Positions 17,380 through 27,150 of a stretch of 64,000 bases of DNA are shown piece by piece. The DNA is from Shewanella kaireitica (GTDB taxonomy: Bacteria > Pseudomonadota > Gammaproteobacteria > Enterobacterales > Shewanellaceae), in NCBI RefSeq assembly GCF_023284045.1, contig NZ_JAKIKQ010000017.1, positions 1-64,000 on the forward strand. The letters are read 5' to 3'. How positions within the stretch are numbered: the stretch's first letter is position 1; each line of letters opens with the position of its first letter. The position numbers and the translations under genes were made by a program. The notes beneath the pieces were generated by a model. The model did not search any database and was not told where the DNA came from. It saw only the letters and a program-made list of their open reading frames with translations.

Positions 17380-17907
17380 CTAGCGCTCTGCAAAACTGCG
17401 GGCAAATTCATCGACTTGCTCCCAGTTAGTAAATTCAAAGGTACCGCTGGTATCTGTAGGGCCTTTGGTCATCCACATGATAAAGCGGATCATCACTTTA
17501 TCGAACAAGCGATACTTAGGGTAATCAATCTTACCCGCAAACACTCCAAGCTGTTGAGGTTGCCACAATGAAAGTGCTAAAAACTTTTTCATATATGGAT
17601 TCGTTTCAGGGGTGTTTTTTTCTGGTTTTCTTGCAACCACATTAACAGTGAAGAAAGCGTTTTTCTTTGCATTTAATACTGCATGATGACGATTGATAAA
17701 CTGATATAGCTCAGGCCTATGTTTGCCGTATCGAATACTGGCGGCGACCAAAATTTTATCAAACTGGGCTAAACCTAGTGCTTCTGCTTCCTCAAGTGAG
17801 GCCAAGGTGACTGTAGCGCCTAGCAGCCGATTGATCTTGCTAATCTGCTCACAAATTGCTTTGGTTTGACCATCAACGGTTGAATAGATAACCAGTGTAT
17901 TGCTCAT
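17380..17907 (-). CDS. hemG: Menaquinone-dependent protoporphyrinogen IX dehydrogenase (HemG, syntenic copy)
   Basis: HemG oxidises protoporphyrinogen IX to protoporphyrin IX and passes electrons to quinone. The 175-residue protein matches E. coli HemG more closely than the neighbouring paralogue. It shows STVDGQTKAI at the FMN loop, ASIRYGKHRPE, FFTVNVVARKPEK.TPETNPY and MIRFIMWMTKGPTDTS. It follows trkH by 108 bases, the same pepQ-yigZ-trkH-hemG order as in E. coli. Confidence 0.92.
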   Translation of the reverse strand: MSNTLVIYSTVDGQTKAICEQISKINRLLGATVTLASLEEAEALGLAQFDKILVAASIRYGKHRPELYQFINRHHAVLNAKKNAFFTVNVVARKPEKNTPETNPYMKKFLALSLWQPQQLGVFAGKIDYPKYRLFDKVMIRFIMWMTKGPTDTSGTFEFTNWEQVDEFARSFAER

Positions 17908-18015
17908 TCAGTTCCTGCTCTTAGTAGATAAAAATTATGACGCTTAGCTCTTAAGGTTTAAGAGTATAGCTAAACGATTAAAATTAGCTTAGCCACCGCG
18001 ATTTTACAGCAATAT

Positions 18016-19473
18016 TTAGTTCTTCCAGAATGTCGGCGTAAACAGCACTAATAGCGTAAACACCTCTAAACGACCAAATAACATCGCAAATAACAATACC
18101 CATTTTTCACCGTCACCAATACTGGCATAGTTACTGGCAACTTCACCTAAGCCAGGGCCCAAGTTATTTAAACAGGCTGCTGTAGCACTAAATGCAGTAA
18201 TGGCATCCATCCCCATCGCCATTAAGATCAACATGCATAATACAAATACTAAGGCGTAAGCAGAGAAGAACCCCCACACGGCATCAATAACACGATCAGG
18301 CAGTGCCTTACCGCTGATGCGAATTGAAAACATACCACGTGGATGCACTAATCGCTTAAGCTCTCTCGACCCCTGTAGCAATAGTAAGATGACTCGCATC
18401 ACCTTAATACCACCCGCAGTAGAACCACCACTACCACCAATGAAGCTAGAAAATATTAGCAATATGGGTAAAAAGAGTGGCCAAGCATGGAAGCTTTCGG
18501 TACCAAAACCCGCTGTTGTGGAGACTGAAACGGCTTGGAACAACGCGTAGTCGAAGGTTTCTTCTGGCGAATCATAAATACCACTATGGTAAAGAGTGGC
18601 AAAACAAATTGCGGTTAGACCAAGCTGAATGGCGATAAGTACTTTAAACTCAGCATCTTTAAAATAGACTTTGAGGTTAATGCCGCGACGTGAAAATGCG
18701 GCGAAATGCAGGCTAAAATTAAGTGCGGCAATTAATAAGAACACTACACATATCATATTGATTGCAGGGCTATCGAAGTAGCCGATACTGGCATCGTGAG
18801 TAGAAAAGCCACCAATAGCAATGGTTGAAAAAGAGTGACAAATAGCATCAAACACATCCATTCCAGCCGCCCAATATGCGACAGCACAAGCCACTGTCAA
18901 TGCCAAATAGATATACCAAAGCGCTTTAGCAGTCTCGGCAATTCTAGGTGTCATTTTGCTGTCTTTTACCGGCCCTGGCGTTTCCGCGCGATACAACTGC
19001 ATCCCCCCGACGCCCAATACCGGTAAAATAGCCACTGCCAACACAATAATTCCCATTCCACCAAGCCACTGCAGCAAATGGCGATAGAACAAGATTGCTT
19101 TTGGTAAAGTATCCAAACCAACAATAACTGTCGCCCCAGTGGTGGTTAGCGCTGAGAAGGACTCAAAGAAACTATCGGTAAGGCTGAGGGAGGGTTGGCC
19201 TGAGAAAATAAATGGCACCGCACCAATAGAGCCAAGTACGACCCAAAATAAGACCACCAGTAGAAAGCCCTCACGAGTTCGCAGGTCTTTACGGTGACGG
19301 CGATTGGGATACCAAAGTGTAAAACCGAGGATGAGACATAAAACAAATGCCTGAATAAATGCCATACCGCCGCCATCTTTATAGATAACGGCCACCAAAG
19401 CTGGCGGAAGTAAAGACAAGGAGAACAGCCCCATGAGTAGGCCTGTTATTCTTATTATTGTTCTATATTGCAT
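18016..19473 (-). CDS. trkH: Trk potassium channel subunit TrkH (paralogue 2)
   Basis: This is a 485-residue membrane protein of the TrkH family with four filter loops (SALTTTGATVIVGLD, STIAIGGFSTHD, VSTTAGFGTES, CLNNLGPGLGEV). It ends in LGRLEVFTLLVLFTPTFWK. By position it is the orthologue of E. coli trkH (between yigZ and hemG). Like E. coli it would depend on TrkA made from another locus, here at 12382. The loop sequences differ from paralogue 1, so ion affinity or gating may differ. Confidence 0.95.
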   Translation of the reverse strand: MQYRTIIRITGLLMGLFSLSLLPPALVAVIYKDGGGMAFIQAFVLCLILGFTLWYPNRRHRKDLRTREGFLLVVLFWVVLGSIGAVPFIFSGQPSLSLTDSFFESFSALTTTGATVIVGLDTLPKAILFYRHLLQWLGGMGIIVLAVAILPVLGVGGMQLYRAETPGPVKDSKMTPRIAETAKALWYIYLALTVACAVAYWAAGMDVFDAICHSFSTIAIGGFSTHDASIGYFDSPAINMICVVFLLIAALNFSLHFAAFSRRGINLKVYFKDAEFKVLIAIQLGLTAICFATLYHSGIYDSPEETFDYALFQAVSVSTTAGFGTESFHAWPLFLPILLIFSSFIGGSGGSTAGGIKVMRVILLLLQGSRELKRLVHPRGMFSIRISGKALPDRVIDAVWGFFSAYALVFVLCMLILMAMGMDAITAFSATAACLNNLGPGLGEVASNYASIGDGEKWVLLFAMLFGRLEVFTLLVLFTPTFWKN

Positions 19474-19548
19474 TGGATTCCATTGCTAGCGCATTTTTGC
19501 TCAAATGCATTTTCGCACACTTCGTCATAATGTTCACAATCGTTTTAC

Positions 19549-19569
19549 TTATACCAATCAGTATAAAGA
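19549..19569. repeat. Short palindromic intergenic motif
   Basis: The yigZ-trkH junction carries TTATAC-CAATCA-GTATAA, a six-base inverted repeat. It is followed by GATCGATC at about 19573-19580. Motifs of this TATACCAAT..GTATA type often recur in marine gammaproteobacteria, but no second clear copy was found in this window. Its status as a dispersed repeat is unproven. Confidence 0.35.
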
Positions 19570-19598
19570 TTTGATCGATCAGCGAGAGTTTAGCCTCT

Positions 19599-20210
19599 TC
19601 AGTCAAACTGCGCTTTTAACTGCCCTTGGCTCATGGTAGCCAACTCTAGATTTAGCTCATCTTTAAAGCGTTTAGGAATGGCAAATTCAATACTGATATT
19701 GTCGGTAAAGATCTTATCAGCAATAACCACATCACAGCGTGAAAAAAGATGCTCTACATCTTTAAGTTGATGGTAACCACAAACCAGTGTCCCCGGATAG
19801 CGGATCTGCTTAAGCTTAGTCTCTAGCTGCGGCAATCCCTTTTTCAAACCAGAGCTATACGCACGTACCAGCCCACCAACACCTAACTTAGTGCCACCAA
19901 AGTAACGAATGACCACGGCGCCAACTTCACCTATATTACTGCCTTGCAGAGCGGCCAGCATCGGCCGGCCAGCACTACCCGATGGTTCGCCGTCATCACT
20001 TGAACCAATATTGATACTATCTGATGGTGCGCTAGCGACAAATGCGTAACAGTAATGGCTTGCCCCTGGGTATTCCACCCTTAAGTTAGTAAGCACACAC
20101 TTAAGCTCTACTTCAGACTGACAGTGGAATATGTAGGAGATGAATCGGCTATGCTTAATCTCCTCCTCTACCAATAAGTCACTTGCGGGGATCAGGTAGC
20201 TCTCACTCAA
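19599..20210 (-). CDS. yigZ: IMPACT/YigZ family protein
   Basis: The 203-residue protein has the UPF0029 N-terminal domain (KHSRFISYIFHC, SHYCYAF, SDDGEPSGSAGRPML, VVIRYFGGTKLGVGGLVRAY). A DUF1949 C-terminal domain follows. The family is related to eukaryotic IMPACT, but the bacterial function is unclear. It lies between pepQ and trkH, the same as in E. coli. Confidence 0.93.
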   Translation of the reverse strand: MSESYLIPASDLLVEEEIKHSRFISYIFHCQSEVELKCVLTNLRVEYPGASHYCYAFVASAPSDSINIGSSDDGEPSGSAGRPMLAALQGSNIGEVGAVVIRYFGGTKLGVGGLVRAYSSGLKKGLPQLETKLKQIRYPGTLVCGYHQLKDVEHLFSRCDVVIADKIFTDNISIEFAIPKRFKDELNLELATMSQGQLKAQFD

Positions 20211-20267
20211 AATGAATGACTCATTAAATTTCTCATGTTTAAGAAGCGCATTAAAATAGACACCTCT

Positions 20268-21590
20268 TTAGCGATTTAGGCCAAAGTTACGAGTCATATT
20301 TTCAGTTCTATCGCTGTGCACGATGACATTGTCTTCAATACGAATACCGCCAAATGGACGCAAGGTATCAACGGTATTCCAATTGACTTGCTGTTGACGA
20401 TTATCTTGCTTTAGCTCGGCCAACAATGAATCGATAATGTAAACACCCGGTTCGATCGTCAACACTTGATTTTCAGCTAATGTGCGCGTGCAACGCAAGA
20501 AAGGATGTGCCTCAGGAGAAGCAATATGAGTCCCCTTTTCATCGGCAAGGAAGCCGCCCATGTCATGCACCTGTAGCCCTAATATATGCCCAAGACCATG
20601 GGGGAAGAAAGCACTGGTGATCCCCTGCTCTACCAATCCCGTGGCATCACCTGTTGCGATATCAAAGTCAATCAATATTTGCGCTAATTTATGATGTGTC
20701 GCGACGTGCAGGTCAACGTAACTAACGCCAGGTTTCATCATCGCAATTATCTGTAACTGCATGCTATCCATAGCAGTGATCAGATCATCAAAAATATTCT
20801 TTTCGAATGCGTAGCTACGAGTAATATCGGAAGCGTAACCATGAAAATTGGCGCCAGCATCAATCAAAAATGAAAGTCTTTGTGGCGGCGGTGTTTGTTC
20901 TAGTGCGGTGTAGTGCAATATCGCAGCATTTTCATTTAACGCCACAATACTACTATATGGCACTTGGTTTTCACCCTGTGAGATAGCACTTAGGTAAACT
21001 TGAAGGATCTCGAATTCACTGGCGCCATTATAAAAAGCCGTTTTTGCCGCTTGATGACCGGTCACCGCGATACTATTCGACTTGCGCATACATGCGAGTT
21101 CATAAGCGGTTTTATCCGCTCGGTGATAATTAAGGTAACTCAATACTGAATCGGGGTTGCGTCTGTTAAAACCTAATACATCAGCAACATCTAAATGCTC
21201 ACCAATATAGGCCCAATCATCGATATCAGTCGGTAAAAACTCCGCAACTTTATCAGCTTTAGTTAGGTATTTGATATCGACATATTCGGCCCAAAAATCT
21301 GTTGGTTCATCAGCCACTTTATGCCAAAAATCAACGGGACGATAGAAAATAAGCGTCGGTTTATCATGGCCATTAACAACTAACCAAGAGTTAGGGTTAT
21401 CGATCACCGGTAACCAAGCTTTAAAGTGAGGGTTAACCTTGAATGGATAATCCATGTCATCTAAAAACTGTCTATGGGGTTGGCCTGAGTGGATCACTAG
21501 ACCAGACAGATTTTCACGAGAAGTGATATCAGCGACGCGGCGGTTTAACTCGCTAATGTGTTCGTGATAAAGATGCGCTAGCTGTTCCAT
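20268..21590 (-). CDS. pepQ: Xaa-Pro dipeptidase
   Basis: PepQ splits dipeptides with a C-terminal proline using two Mn ions. The 440-residue protein has the pita-bread fold (M24B). Metal ligands are visible in DAGANFHGYASDITRSY (two Asp), HGLGHILGLQVHD (His), LTIEPGVY (Glu) and GGIRIEDNV (Glu). It starts the pepQ-yigZ-trkH-hemG run. In E. coli its other neighbour is the divergent fadB; here an 11-kb block separates them. Confidence 0.96.
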   Translation of the reverse strand: MEQLAHLYHEHISELNRRVADITSRENLSGLVIHSGQPHRQFLDDMDYPFKVNPHFKAWLPVIDNPNSWLVVNGHDKPTLIFYRPVDFWHKVADEPTDFWAEYVDIKYLTKADKVAEFLPTDIDDWAYIGEHLDVADVLGFNRRNPDSVLSYLNYHRADKTAYELACMRKSNSIAVTGHQAAKTAFYNGASEFEILQVYLSAISQGENQVPYSSIVALNENAAILHYTALEQTPPPQRLSFLIDAGANFHGYASDITRSYAFEKNIFDDLITAMDSMQLQIIAMMKPGVSYVDLHVATHHKLAQILIDFDIATGDATGLVEQGITSAFFPHGLGHILGLQVHDMGGFLADEKGTHIASPEAHPFLRCTRTLAENQVLTIEPGVYIIDSLLAELKQDNRQQQVNWNTVDTLRPFGGIRIEDNVIVHSDRTENMTRNFGLNR

Positions 21591-21723
21591 GGTGGTTTAC
21601 CTTATTATTTTATAGCTAAATATCAACGTTGGCTCAGTCTATCATAAGGTAGGTAAAACTCTAGATTTCTCACGGCGTGAAGAGCCTGCATTTCTGTAAA
21701 GAAATTCCCGCAGAAAGCTTAAT

Positions 21724-22908
21724 TTAAAAAGCGTAATGAATACTAAACTTAGCAAACTCCTCATTTTTCAAAGCATATAAACGTTGTGCTTCTTCAGTGG
21801 CTGACAACACCCCCATAACCTTGGCTTTAATACGCAGATAATCACTTAGTCGATATTGATAGCTCACCTCTGCGTATTGGCTAGCATTATCCATATCATA
21901 ACTATAGAGCAACCTTATCTGAGCAGCGTTCTCAGCAAACTCAAATTTAGTACCTAGAAAAAGATCATTATCCCCATGAGACTCAGCGCTATCCCCACGA
22001 TCATCAAACACATATTCAGCAATAACCACCAAATCTTGCAATATCTCCTCAAGAGCATAGACAGGATATTCAAGCCCAATATTGCTGGCGACGAAACCAC
22101 TACCGAGTTCACGGCCAGTTTTAAGCTCCCACTTATAAGTTAGCGAGTCGGAGAGATAGACCGCGTCAAAAAGTAGGTTTTCAGTTTGAATATAGAAAGG
22201 TGTCAGTTCACTCGCTTGAGGATATCGCAGCAAGAGTGGATCTCGTCGAGTACCACTAAAATAACCAAGGGCAAACTCGAATTCATCGATGTAAAACAGG
22301 CCTCTAGCGGCAATACCTCCGTTTTTCTCATTATCTTCATAACGATCAAAATCAGAAATAGGTAAACCATAAGCAGGACGAAGCGGAAACTCTCGAGCGC
22401 TAAAAGCAGGCAAAAAATAAAGCCCGACCTCTCCAGCATCTAATCGATAGCTCAATGAGGCAAAGCCCTGTCCCTGCTTCACTTTGTTGTCTAGACTTTC
22501 TCTTATGTCTGATTGATTAATCACATTCACAAGATTTATTGATTCAGATACTCCCCAAAAAAAAGTATCTACCCCAGCTGCAGCACTAAAATTGCCCCAA
22601 CGACCAGAGAGCTTTGCTTGGCGGATATCGGTATAACGACGATGGTCATCGGCACTATCCCAATTAGCAAAAAGCTTAGCGTCAAGCTTAACCACGCCAA
22701 AACGGTGAGATGCCTGCAGCTCACCGCGAGCACCATAAGCTAAGTCATCAATACTAATTTCTGGGGTTTGGGTCGACTCAAAGTAATAACGTGATGTCGC
22801 AGCAATATCGACGTTCAAGCTATCTAGTAATGACTGCGCCACGACATTAGCGCTACCAATCGCAAGTAGCGAGCCCAATATAAATCTTGGCAACAACCTC
22901 ATTAGCAA
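21724..22908 (-). CDS. Outer-membrane beta-barrel protein of the lipid operon
   Basis: The 394-residue precursor has a signal peptide (LLPRFILGSLLAIGSANVVAQ). It then has many short amphipathic, aromatic-rich strands and ends in a C-terminal phenylalanine (HYAF), the signature of an Omp85-inserted barrel. It resembles DUF1302-type barrels that accompany MMPL/RND exporters, but the family assignment is tentative. It is the last gene of the operon, three bases after the LolA-like gene. A role as the outer-membrane exit or acceptor for the exported product is inferred. Confidence 0.75.
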   Translation of the reverse strand: MLMRLLPRFILGSLLAIGSANVVAQSLLDSLNVDIAATSRYYFESTQTPEISIDDLAYGARGELQASHRFGVVKLDAKLFANWDSADDHRRYTDIRQAKLSGRWGNFSAAAGVDTFFWGVSESINLVNVINQSDIRESLDNKVKQGQGFASLSYRLDAGEVGLYFLPAFSAREFPLRPAYGLPISDFDRYEDNEKNGGIAARGLFYIDEFEFALGYFSGTRRDPLLLRYPQASELTPFYIQTENLLFDAVYLSDSLTYKWELKTGRELGSGFVASNIGLEYPVYALEEILQDLVVIAEYVFDDRGDSAESHGDNDLFLGTKFEFAENAAQIRLLYSYDMDNASQYAEVSYQYRLSDYLRIKAKVMGVLSATEEAQRLYALKNEEFAKFSIHYAF

Positions 22909-22911
22909 GGG

Positions 22912-23760
22912 CTAGTCCCCTAAGCTGCTGCGATGAAAGTCTTGCTCAGACAAGCCCGACGCAAACACTATGCTTTGGTAACTTAATCGGGTTACTTTAC
23001 CTGTCTGCACATTTTTCATCTCGACTAAACTAGGTCGCCAGTACTTATCTTGATATAACTTAAAACCAGACGCTGTAAACACCTTAAGCAGTGATTTCTT
23101 TCTATCGAAGTACTCTATTTGAATGATTTTCTGATCGGTATTTTCGATCCATAACTGTTGTTTGCTATAACCAGAATGTTTATCAACCGGAAAACGCTCA
23201 ATCACATCACACTGCTTATCGGCAAATTCATTGGCTTGAGTTTGGATTTCATTGCAGGGCAAACTATAAAGATAGTTATAACTGTAATCATCTAGCTCTT
23301 TGTTGGTCATGTCCTCAAAGGAAAACTCACTGCCAACAAAAGCACCCGCTTTATTTCGAGAACCAATGCGCTTAACTCGCCGTACTTCAGGAAGATACAA
23401 CCACTGCTCGTCTGATTTGCTTTTATCGGGGTGAGTCAGTAGAGCGGTGCCATTTATATCAGCCGGAAAAGTAAACTTAATAAGTGATTTATCACCTTCT
23501 ACTACATTTTCCAATACGCTGATATCTAGCTTTCTGCTCGTTTTAGCTCCAGTTTTACTTTGTAGCTCCATGGTTAGCATCGCTCGGCTATCAGTAAAGC
23601 CTTCATCTCGGAGTTCAACAGCACTGGCAATAGCGTAACCTTGCTGCTCGCTATCGCTATTAGCAACAGTGTTAGCCGAAAAACTTAAGCTGTAGCTACA
23701 GATAAAGCCAGTTATCACGATATTACATACTCTCATTTGGTTCTCACTTAGCTTGATCAA
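22912..23760 (-). CDS. LolA-like outer-membrane lipoprotein-sorting family protein
   Basis: The 282-residue precursor has an N-terminal hydrophobic signal. A LolA/LolB-like lipid-binding half-barrel domain follows, with LIKFTFPADINGTALLTHPD, QWLYLPEVRRVKRIGSRNKAGAFVGSEFSFEDM and a C-terminal W.P..VEM.N..TGK.TRL. This type is encoded beside RND exporters and is thought to carry hydrophobic cargo across the periplasm. Its start overlaps the 3' end of the transporter gene by 17 bases, which suggests translational coupling. Confidence 0.82.
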   Translation of the reverse strand: MIKLSENQMRVCNIVITGFICSYSLSFSANTVANSDSEQQGYAIASAVELRDEGFTDSRAMLTMELQSKTGAKTSRKLDISVLENVVEGDKSLIKFTFPADINGTALLTHPDKSKSDEQWLYLPEVRRVKRIGSRNKAGAFVGSEFSFEDMTNKELDDYSYNYLYSLPCNEIQTQANEFADKQCDVIERFPVDKHSGYSKQQLWIENTDQKIIQIEYFDRKKSLLKVFTASGFKLYQDKYWRPSLVEMKNVQTGKVTRLSYQSIVFASGLSEQDFHRSSLGD

Positions 23761-26083
23761 GTGTCAGATGTGGTTGCCCAGCATATTGCGGCAAACGGCG
23801 CATAAATTTTAAAACGATGGCGGGTAATACAATAAGGTCAAACAGAAGCGCTAATACTATGGTGCCGCTGGTGAGTAACCCCATCAGGGCATTCTTTTCG
23901 AAAGATGAGCTCGATAGCAACATAAAGCCCACAACTAATAAAATAGAGCTAATAATAATTGCACTCATGGTGTGTTCAAAAGTGGTGATGACACTTTGTT
24001 CTGGGGTTAAGCCTCGCTTTAACCCTTGAATATATTGGTAAAGAAAGTGCACGGTATCGTCGACGATGATCCCAATAGCCATCGCAGATACTCCAGCCAA
24101 CCCCATAGAGATATGCCCTTGTATGCAATACCAAAAACCAAAAGCTGCACCGACAGGTATCAAGTTCGGAATCAAGGTCAATATGCCAATATAGAAAGAA
24201 CGAAACACAGCAGTTAACGCCAGAGAAATAACCAAAAAGGCAACGAATGCTCCCTGTAGCAAGCTAAAGATATTGCTCTGCCCCACATGAGAGAAGATAA
24301 GCGAAGGGCTGGAGTACTCAAATGTTATCCCTTGCACACTATTTTGCTGTAACCATTTAGTCACCCTCACCTCAAATGCTAACATCTCAACCGATGTCAT
24401 ATTCTTTAGTCGAGCGGTGAGTTTGAATGAAGATTTATCAAAACTCACTTGGTTGCCTACATCTTTACCAAAAGGCAGAGACATCTCATAAAGCAAAAAG
24501 TGCTGTGCGGCTATTTTTGCAGTTTTGGGAATTTGATAAAACAGGCTTTGATCACCGTGCATCAGCTGGTTAAGCTGTTTAATACGGTGCAAAGGACTGT
24601 CAGTAGTCACCACCTCTTGTTGAGTCAATAACCAAGTGTCAAACTTGTCGACAAAACCTAAGTACGTTGGTGAAAAAATACCATTCTCTTGATTGCTCGA
24701 CAGCGAATAGCCTATGTTATATAACCCAGAAAAATGTTGATCGATCTCCTCTGCTTGTGCTCTAAAGGGCACACTTTTATTAAAATATTTAATCAAATCA
24801 TCATCGGTTTCATTGAGAAAACTCAATGAAGCAAACACAACACTGACTGGCAAAAAGGTAAAAAGTATAAGATTTCGATAGCATATGACGATACTAGCTA
24901 AGCCATTCATACGTTCAAAAATATTCGTGACTATCGTTTGCTTCGTGGAAATTCGGATCCATAGCAGCAGTCGAGGCAACAAGGTAAACGACAATATAAG
25001 AGAGAACATCACCCCAAAAGCGACAATATTGCCCAGATCTCGAAACGGTGGAGAGTCACTGGCGTTCATCGCGAGAAAACCAATGATGGTCGTTATATGG
25101 CTAACAATAATCGGCTTAGCATTGTGTTGGTACGAACTCAGCACTGCCTCAAATTGTGAGTAGCCCAATATCAACTGCCGTTTAACATAACTGATAATAT
25201 GTATACTCGAAGCCACGATCACGGTAAACATAATGATTGGTGCCGATACAGAAGGTGCAGAAAGATTAATCCCTAGCCATCCTGCAAGACCTAACGCCCC
25301 AAGTAACGACAACACTAATACCACCAATATACTCAATGCCGCCTGCGCCGAACCGAGAATGACACCTGCGGCGACAAGAACAAATACGATCATCAATGGA
25401 ATTAGGGTGGTAAAATCTGCTTTAGCCGCTTTAAAAAAAGCGCCATTCATCGTCACCAACCCTGTGACATAAAAAGAGTGCTCAGGATAGCGCAGTTCAA
25501 ACTCTTGGATATCCGCCTCTATCGCTTGCATAATCGCCAGTATTTCTGCTTTGTGGTTTTCGCCTGGCAGTAGAGTGGTCACATTAATCGCTGTATATAA
25601 CCCATCACTTGTCACTAAGCTGTCAATGAGGTCTGTTTCGCCTTCAGCTGCTCGCTTAATAAAGTTAATTCGAGCTAAGTCCAGCTGATCCTCTTCATAT
25701 AGCAGTTCTTCAATTTCAATATTATCACCCTCAGCCCAGCTAAAGGGATAGTTAGTTAGCGAGTCAACTCGTGAAGAAAAAGGGATCTGCCACAGCCTGT
25801 CGGTTAGTTGATAAACCAGCGACAAGGTCTCAACGTTATAGATCTGCCCCTGCTTGGGCTTAATCATGATAAAAACATTATCGGTCGCCGTATAGGTGGC
25901 ATCCATCTGCTCTAATGTTTGTAGGTCGGTATCATTATCATCAAAAAATATTTTGTAGTCGCTTGAAAGCCCCATATCCTTAAGGCCAACAATACAACCC
26001 CCTGTCAGCAATAAACAAATAAGTAACAGCCCTGAAGCAAATTTCGAGGTCAACATTCTCCGCCACAGAGTATCCGTACTCAT
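23744..26083 (-). CDS. MMPL/RND-family transporter
   Basis: The 779-residue inner-membrane protein has the RND layout. It has one N-terminal helix (about 13-32), a large periplasmic domain and a bundle of helices from about 225. A second periplasmic domain and a final helix bundle follow, with GIIVDDTVHFLYQY (conserved Asp pair of the proton relay). It belongs with hydrophobe/amphiphile or MMPL exporters (HpnN and MmpL relatives), not with tripartite drug pumps: no membrane-fusion protein gene is nearby. Its ATG overlaps the flavoprotein stop by four bases. It is likely the exporter of the lipid made by the upstream genes. Confidence 0.88.
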   Translation of the reverse strand: MSTDTLWRRMLTSKFASGLLLICLLLTGGCIVGLKDMGLSSDYKIFFDDNDTDLQTLEQMDATYTATDNVFIMIKPKQGQIYNVETLSLVYQLTDRLWQIPFSSRVDSLTNYPFSWAEGDNIEIEELLYEEDQLDLARINFIKRAAEGETDLIDSLVTSDGLYTAINVTTLLPGENHKAEILAIMQAIEADIQEFELRYPEHSFYVTGLVTMNGAFFKAAKADFTTLIPLMIVFVLVAAGVILGSAQAALSILVVLVLSLLGALGLAGWLGINLSAPSVSAPIIMFTVIVASSIHIISYVKRQLILGYSQFEAVLSSYQHNAKPIIVSHITTIIGFLAMNASDSPPFRDLGNIVAFGVMFSLILSFTLLPRLLLWIRISTKQTIVTNIFERMNGLASIVICYRNLILFTFLPVSVVFASLSFLNETDDDLIKYFNKSVPFRAQAEEIDQHFSGLYNIGYSLSSNQENGIFSPTYLGFVDKFDTWLLTQQEVVTTDSPLHRIKQLNQLMHGDQSLFYQIPKTAKIAAQHFLLYEMSLPFGKDVGNQVSFDKSSFKLTARLKNMTSVEMLAFEVRVTKWLQQNSVQGITFEYSSPSLIFSHVGQSNIFSLLQGAFVAFLVISLALTAVFRSFYIGILTLIPNLIPVGAAFGFWYCIQGHISMGLAGVSAMAIGIIVDDTVHFLYQYIQGLKRGLTPEQSVITTFEHTMSAIIISSILLVVGFMLLSSSSFEKNALMGLLTSGTIVLALLFDLIVLPAIVLKFMRRLPQYAGQPHLTLDQAK

Positions 26084-27150
26084 AGTGAGTTCCTTTGCTT
26101 AATAAAAGCTTCAACTAAATTCACAACTGAGTTGACGTCTTTTTCTACCCCAAGAATCAACTCAGATGCGCGGCAACTTAACCATTTACGACCTATAACA
26201 AATAGTCCTGGTTCAGGAGTACAGCCTTGCTCTTGCACAAAGCCTTGCCCGTCAACACAACCTGGAATCGTTAGCCAGTCAGTTTTATCTCGATAACCCA
26301 CTGTCCAGATAACGACATCAACGCCATCTAACCGACCATCGTTAAAGTACACTCGGCGATCAGTGGCTCGAATCAAGCGCCCTTTAAGTGCTACGCCTAA
26401 AATACGCAAACCCGCATTATTAAATTCACCACAAGGCACTGGATTACGCTTTTGGATAATACGAGCAACCTTACTGCTGCGACTCGCAAATAGAACGCCC
26501 AGTATCTTTAACCACCAAAAAATATCCCTACCAAGTATTTTATTAGGTGGGAAGGTACGCTTACGGCCTTGAGATAAAGTGACCTTGCAGCGACTCGCAA
26601 GCCCACCAGCAATTTGCCGCCCAGTAGCACCATCACCAACCACTAAAACTTTGGTGTTACTCTTAATTTCAGCTAATGATTTTAAGCTCGAAGAATACTG
26701 GATTACGCTGTTTGATAGCCCGTCAGCAAGTTTCGGAATAAAGGGGGATTGATTGGCTCCAGTCGCATTGATCACGGCTTTAGTAGATAACAACAATCCA
26801 TCACCGGTTCTTATATGAAAAACTTCGTCCACTTTTTTCATTGAAACAACGCTGGTTTGTGATCGAATATTAAGCTCAAATGTTGCAGCGTAACGACGTA
26901 AGTAATCGGCCATTTCGATAATCGAAGGGAAGCCCCATTTATCTCCAGGAAAAGCTAAGCCAGGCAACTGACAGAATTGACGTGAGGTAAATAATTTCAT
27001 TCCTTCAAGGCGATTGTCCCACACTTGACCAACAGCGTTGCGCTCCAAAACAAGGTAGTTAACCCCCAGTTCCTTTAACCTTTTAGCCATATACAATCCG
27101 TTCTGGCCGGCACCAATAACCACAACATCAATAAGCGACATACTAAGCAA
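26080..27150 (-). CDS. FMO-like FAD/NAD(P)H-dependent oxidoreductase
   Basis: The 356-residue flavoprotein has two Rossmann motifs: GAGQNG at 13-18 for FAD and GDGATG at 172-177 for NAD(P)H. An ATG motif at 129-131 lies between them. The segment VWDNRLEGMKLFTSRQFCQLPGLAFPGD resembles flavin-containing and Baeyer-Villiger type monooxygenases, although the full FMO fingerprint is not complete. Reaction and substrate are unknown; oxygenation of a carrier-bound or sulfur-containing lipid would fit the context. It overlaps the ACP gene by eight bases. Confidence 0.78.
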   Translation of the reverse strand: MLSMSLIDVVVIGAGQNGLYMAKRLKELGVNYLVLERNAVGQVWDNRLEGMKLFTSRQFCQLPGLAFPGDKWGFPSIIEMADYLRRYAATFELNIRSQTSVVSMKKVDEVFHIRTGDGLLLSTKAVINATGANQSPFIPKLADGLSNSVIQYSSSLKSLAEIKSNTKVLVVGDGATGRQIAGGLASRCKVTLSQGRKRTFPPNKILGRDIFWWLKILGVLFASRSSKVARIIQKRNPVPCGEFNNAGLRILGVALKGRLIRATDRRVYFNDGRLDGVDVVIWTVGYRDKTDWLTIPGCVDGQGFVQEQGCTPEPGLFVIGRKWLSCRASELILGVEKDVNSVVNLVEAFIKQRNSL

